From assembly GCA_027886175.1 (NCBI GenBank), contig JAJNNQ010000027.1, forward strand, positions 3,920,001 to 3,984,000: a DNA stretch of 64,000 nucleotides, in the 5' to 3' direction. Positions 62,212-64,000 of the stretch are shown piece by piece (position 1 is the stretch's first letter; each line of letters starts with the position of its first letter). The notes beneath the pieces were generated by a model that was given only the letters and a program-made list of their open reading frames with translations, had not been told where the DNA came from and ran no database searches. Source of the DNA: Phylloscopus collybita (Eukaryota > Chordata > Aves > Passeriformes > Phylloscopidae). The translations under genes were made by a program, and so were the position numbers.

Positions 62212-64000
62212 GGGAAAATTCATTAGTGAATGTAGATGCTCCTTGACTGCTAGAAAGCATCTGGCCAGTGCAGAAGAATCTTTTTTTTTCTTCACAGGAA
62301 GAGCCTGAGAAAAATGTTCCTGGCACGTGGTTCTGAGTCAGCACTGTTCATTTCTATAGATTGGACCTTAAGCCAGCAGGAAATGTTTTCCCTGAAGGCA
62401 AATGTCTTCCATTGGTCTTTCCTCAAAAATATTTATAATCGCTCAATGAAGATAACAATAGCACAGTGTGAAGTTTAGAGAAGTGTAGAATGTCCTGTCT
62501 GCACCAGCTGAAAGTCTGAGTGTTCCTTGTACTTACCCTGCTGGGAGTGAGGGAATAGGGTCCCATGCTCTTTCTCCTTGCCCAGATGTGCTTTTTGTAA
62601 GACAGGTTTGATTGTGGTGTTTTTATAAAATAATGGAGCCTGTTATCTATGCAAAGTCAACTCTAATTCTTCACAGAAGATGATGAATTGGATTTTTTTG
62701 ATGAAATAGATACTATTTTTTGAGAAGAAGAAGAATGGATATAATGTTTTGAGATATTTTAATGCAGAAAGAATTCTTTTTAAGACAAAGTATTAGGGAC
62801 CAGACAGCTTCAATAATGACAGATTAAGAAAATGGAATGCGTATTTTTATACCCTGGAACCTTCACTGTGTTTACAGACAGTTTTCCTGGAAGTTGATTT
62901 TGTAGGCCTTGATGCTTTTTGTCATTTAGGGGAAATGACCAAATTTCAAATTGCACATGGATATATTTGAGTAATGCAAACTAAGGCTTTTAGCAGAGAC
63001 TGTATGGCCTGATTTTCTAGGAACTGGTAGCCTCTCAAAACATAAATATCAGACTCTTAGGGGAAGAATTTAAAGGGTGTTGTAAGTTCAAGTAAAGATA
63101 TATTTTGATACAGAAGATACATATTTTTAGTCACCTGAGATGACTCTTACTTATCTGTGGTCCAGTCTGGCTTGGCTTTTTAAGGTTTAGGGAGGTGAGA
63201 TGGGGAAATGTCCTACAGAAAGCAATTGAACAACCAGGATTGGGTCCTGTCCTTAGGCCTTCTGTCTTCTGTTGTGTCTGTGAAATACAGGAGAATACAA
63301 AGGACAGTTCAGAGAATATTCAAGTGTCACTTGTTCTGTTACAATTTCAAATCGATCACAGCAGCTGGGGACAGGATCTTGTTAAGATGAAATTCTAAAG
63401 AATGTTTTTTACTTTTCACTTCAAAATCCTGGTCAGTGTACTTTCCTCCTTAGCCACCAGTCCCAGTCTTCATGGGAAGTGAGCTGAGGTCCGATGGACC
63501 AGATTCTACAAGTGGGTCCTTGACATTGTGATAAAAAATGAAAAAGTAGCAAATACTGAAGAGTACATTTTGTATATAGCTAAATTGCACTTCTCTTGGT
63601 GAGCTCATCTTGGTTTTAAGATGCTTAGCTGTTTCTATCTTTCATTGTGCCTACCAGATCTTCAGCTTTGTAAAATTTCAAAGCATGAATTTATATGTAG
63701 TTTGAAAAGTAAGAATATTAAGAAATGTAGTAATAGAGTATTTTACAGTACATAAAAACATTGCTCAGGAATAGTCTTAAGAAATATTTTTAGTGGTTTT
63801 TTTTCCTAGTCTACTGGAGACCAAATGTGAACTTTTGAATTGGTAAAGGAAATGAATGTAATAGACAGTATTACATTTCCAGAATCAGTGTTTGTAAAGT
63901 TACACTTAATATGAATTGTAGTTGCATGTACATTCAGCTCTATGCAATTCAAGTGAAACTTAATCTGAGATGCTCGAAGACCAGAGAAATTGGTTGTGTC
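62212..64000 (+). other. FAM217B 3' UTR / downstream sequence
   Basis: This is AT-rich sequence with no coding exon that I can support. I saw no AATAAA on the + strand up to the window end, so the transcript end may lie beyond 64,000 or use a variant signal. Confidence 0.5.

Overview
This is a window of a vertebrate nuclear genome, almost certainly a bird. The evidence is three diverged CR1-type LINE fragments with typical avian 3' ends, compact introns, GC-rich CpG-island promoters, and the gene order PHACTR3 - SYCP2 - PPP1R3D / FAM217B, which matches the block on human 20q13.3. All genes were recognised by reading spliced exons and comparing them with remembered family sequences; no database was searched.

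Layout. Positions 1-16,320 hold no exon I can support and are read as a large upstream intron of PHACTR3, with microsatellites, one CR1 fragment and a possible enhancer. The last five coding exons of PHACTR3 (+ strand) lie at 16,321-24,300 and end in the family's C-terminus FHRP-stop. SYCP2 (- strand) is complete: 44 coding exons from the ATG at 49,470 to the stop at 27,834 give a phase-consistent frame of 4,389 nt (1,462 aa). The two genes are tail to tail, with a 12-copy minisatellite between them. The SYCP2 CpG-island promoter is at about 50,260-50,620. Positions 50,620-52,980 hold a possible terminal exon of an unrecognised - strand gene. PPP1R3D (- strand, 306 aa) is intact at 55,824-56,744, with a long 3' UTR to its left. 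It is divergent from FAM217B (+ strand, four coding exons, 537 aa, stop at 62,211) across a CpG island at about 56,900-58,050.

Roles. PHACTR3 binds G-actin and PP1, and PPP1R3D targets PP1 to glycogen. SYCP2 is a meiotic chromosome-axis protein, and FAM217B is poorly characterised. I infer no shared pathway; the linkage is conserved synteny.

The most interesting observations are these. (1) A 163-codon ORF upstream of PPP1R3D has seven Asp-Ser-Leu-type motifs whose DNA spacing is always a multiple of three and whose differences are largely synonymous on the - strand. After the predicted splice it would stop 2 nt before the PPP1R3D start codon. (2) SYCP2 intron 3 appears to have AT-AC ends with an ATAAGT donor. 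(3) SYCP2 has a tandem exon duplication. (4) FAM217B has a six-copy 14-residue coding repeat. (5) A possible new terminal exon lies between SYCP2 and PPP1R3D.
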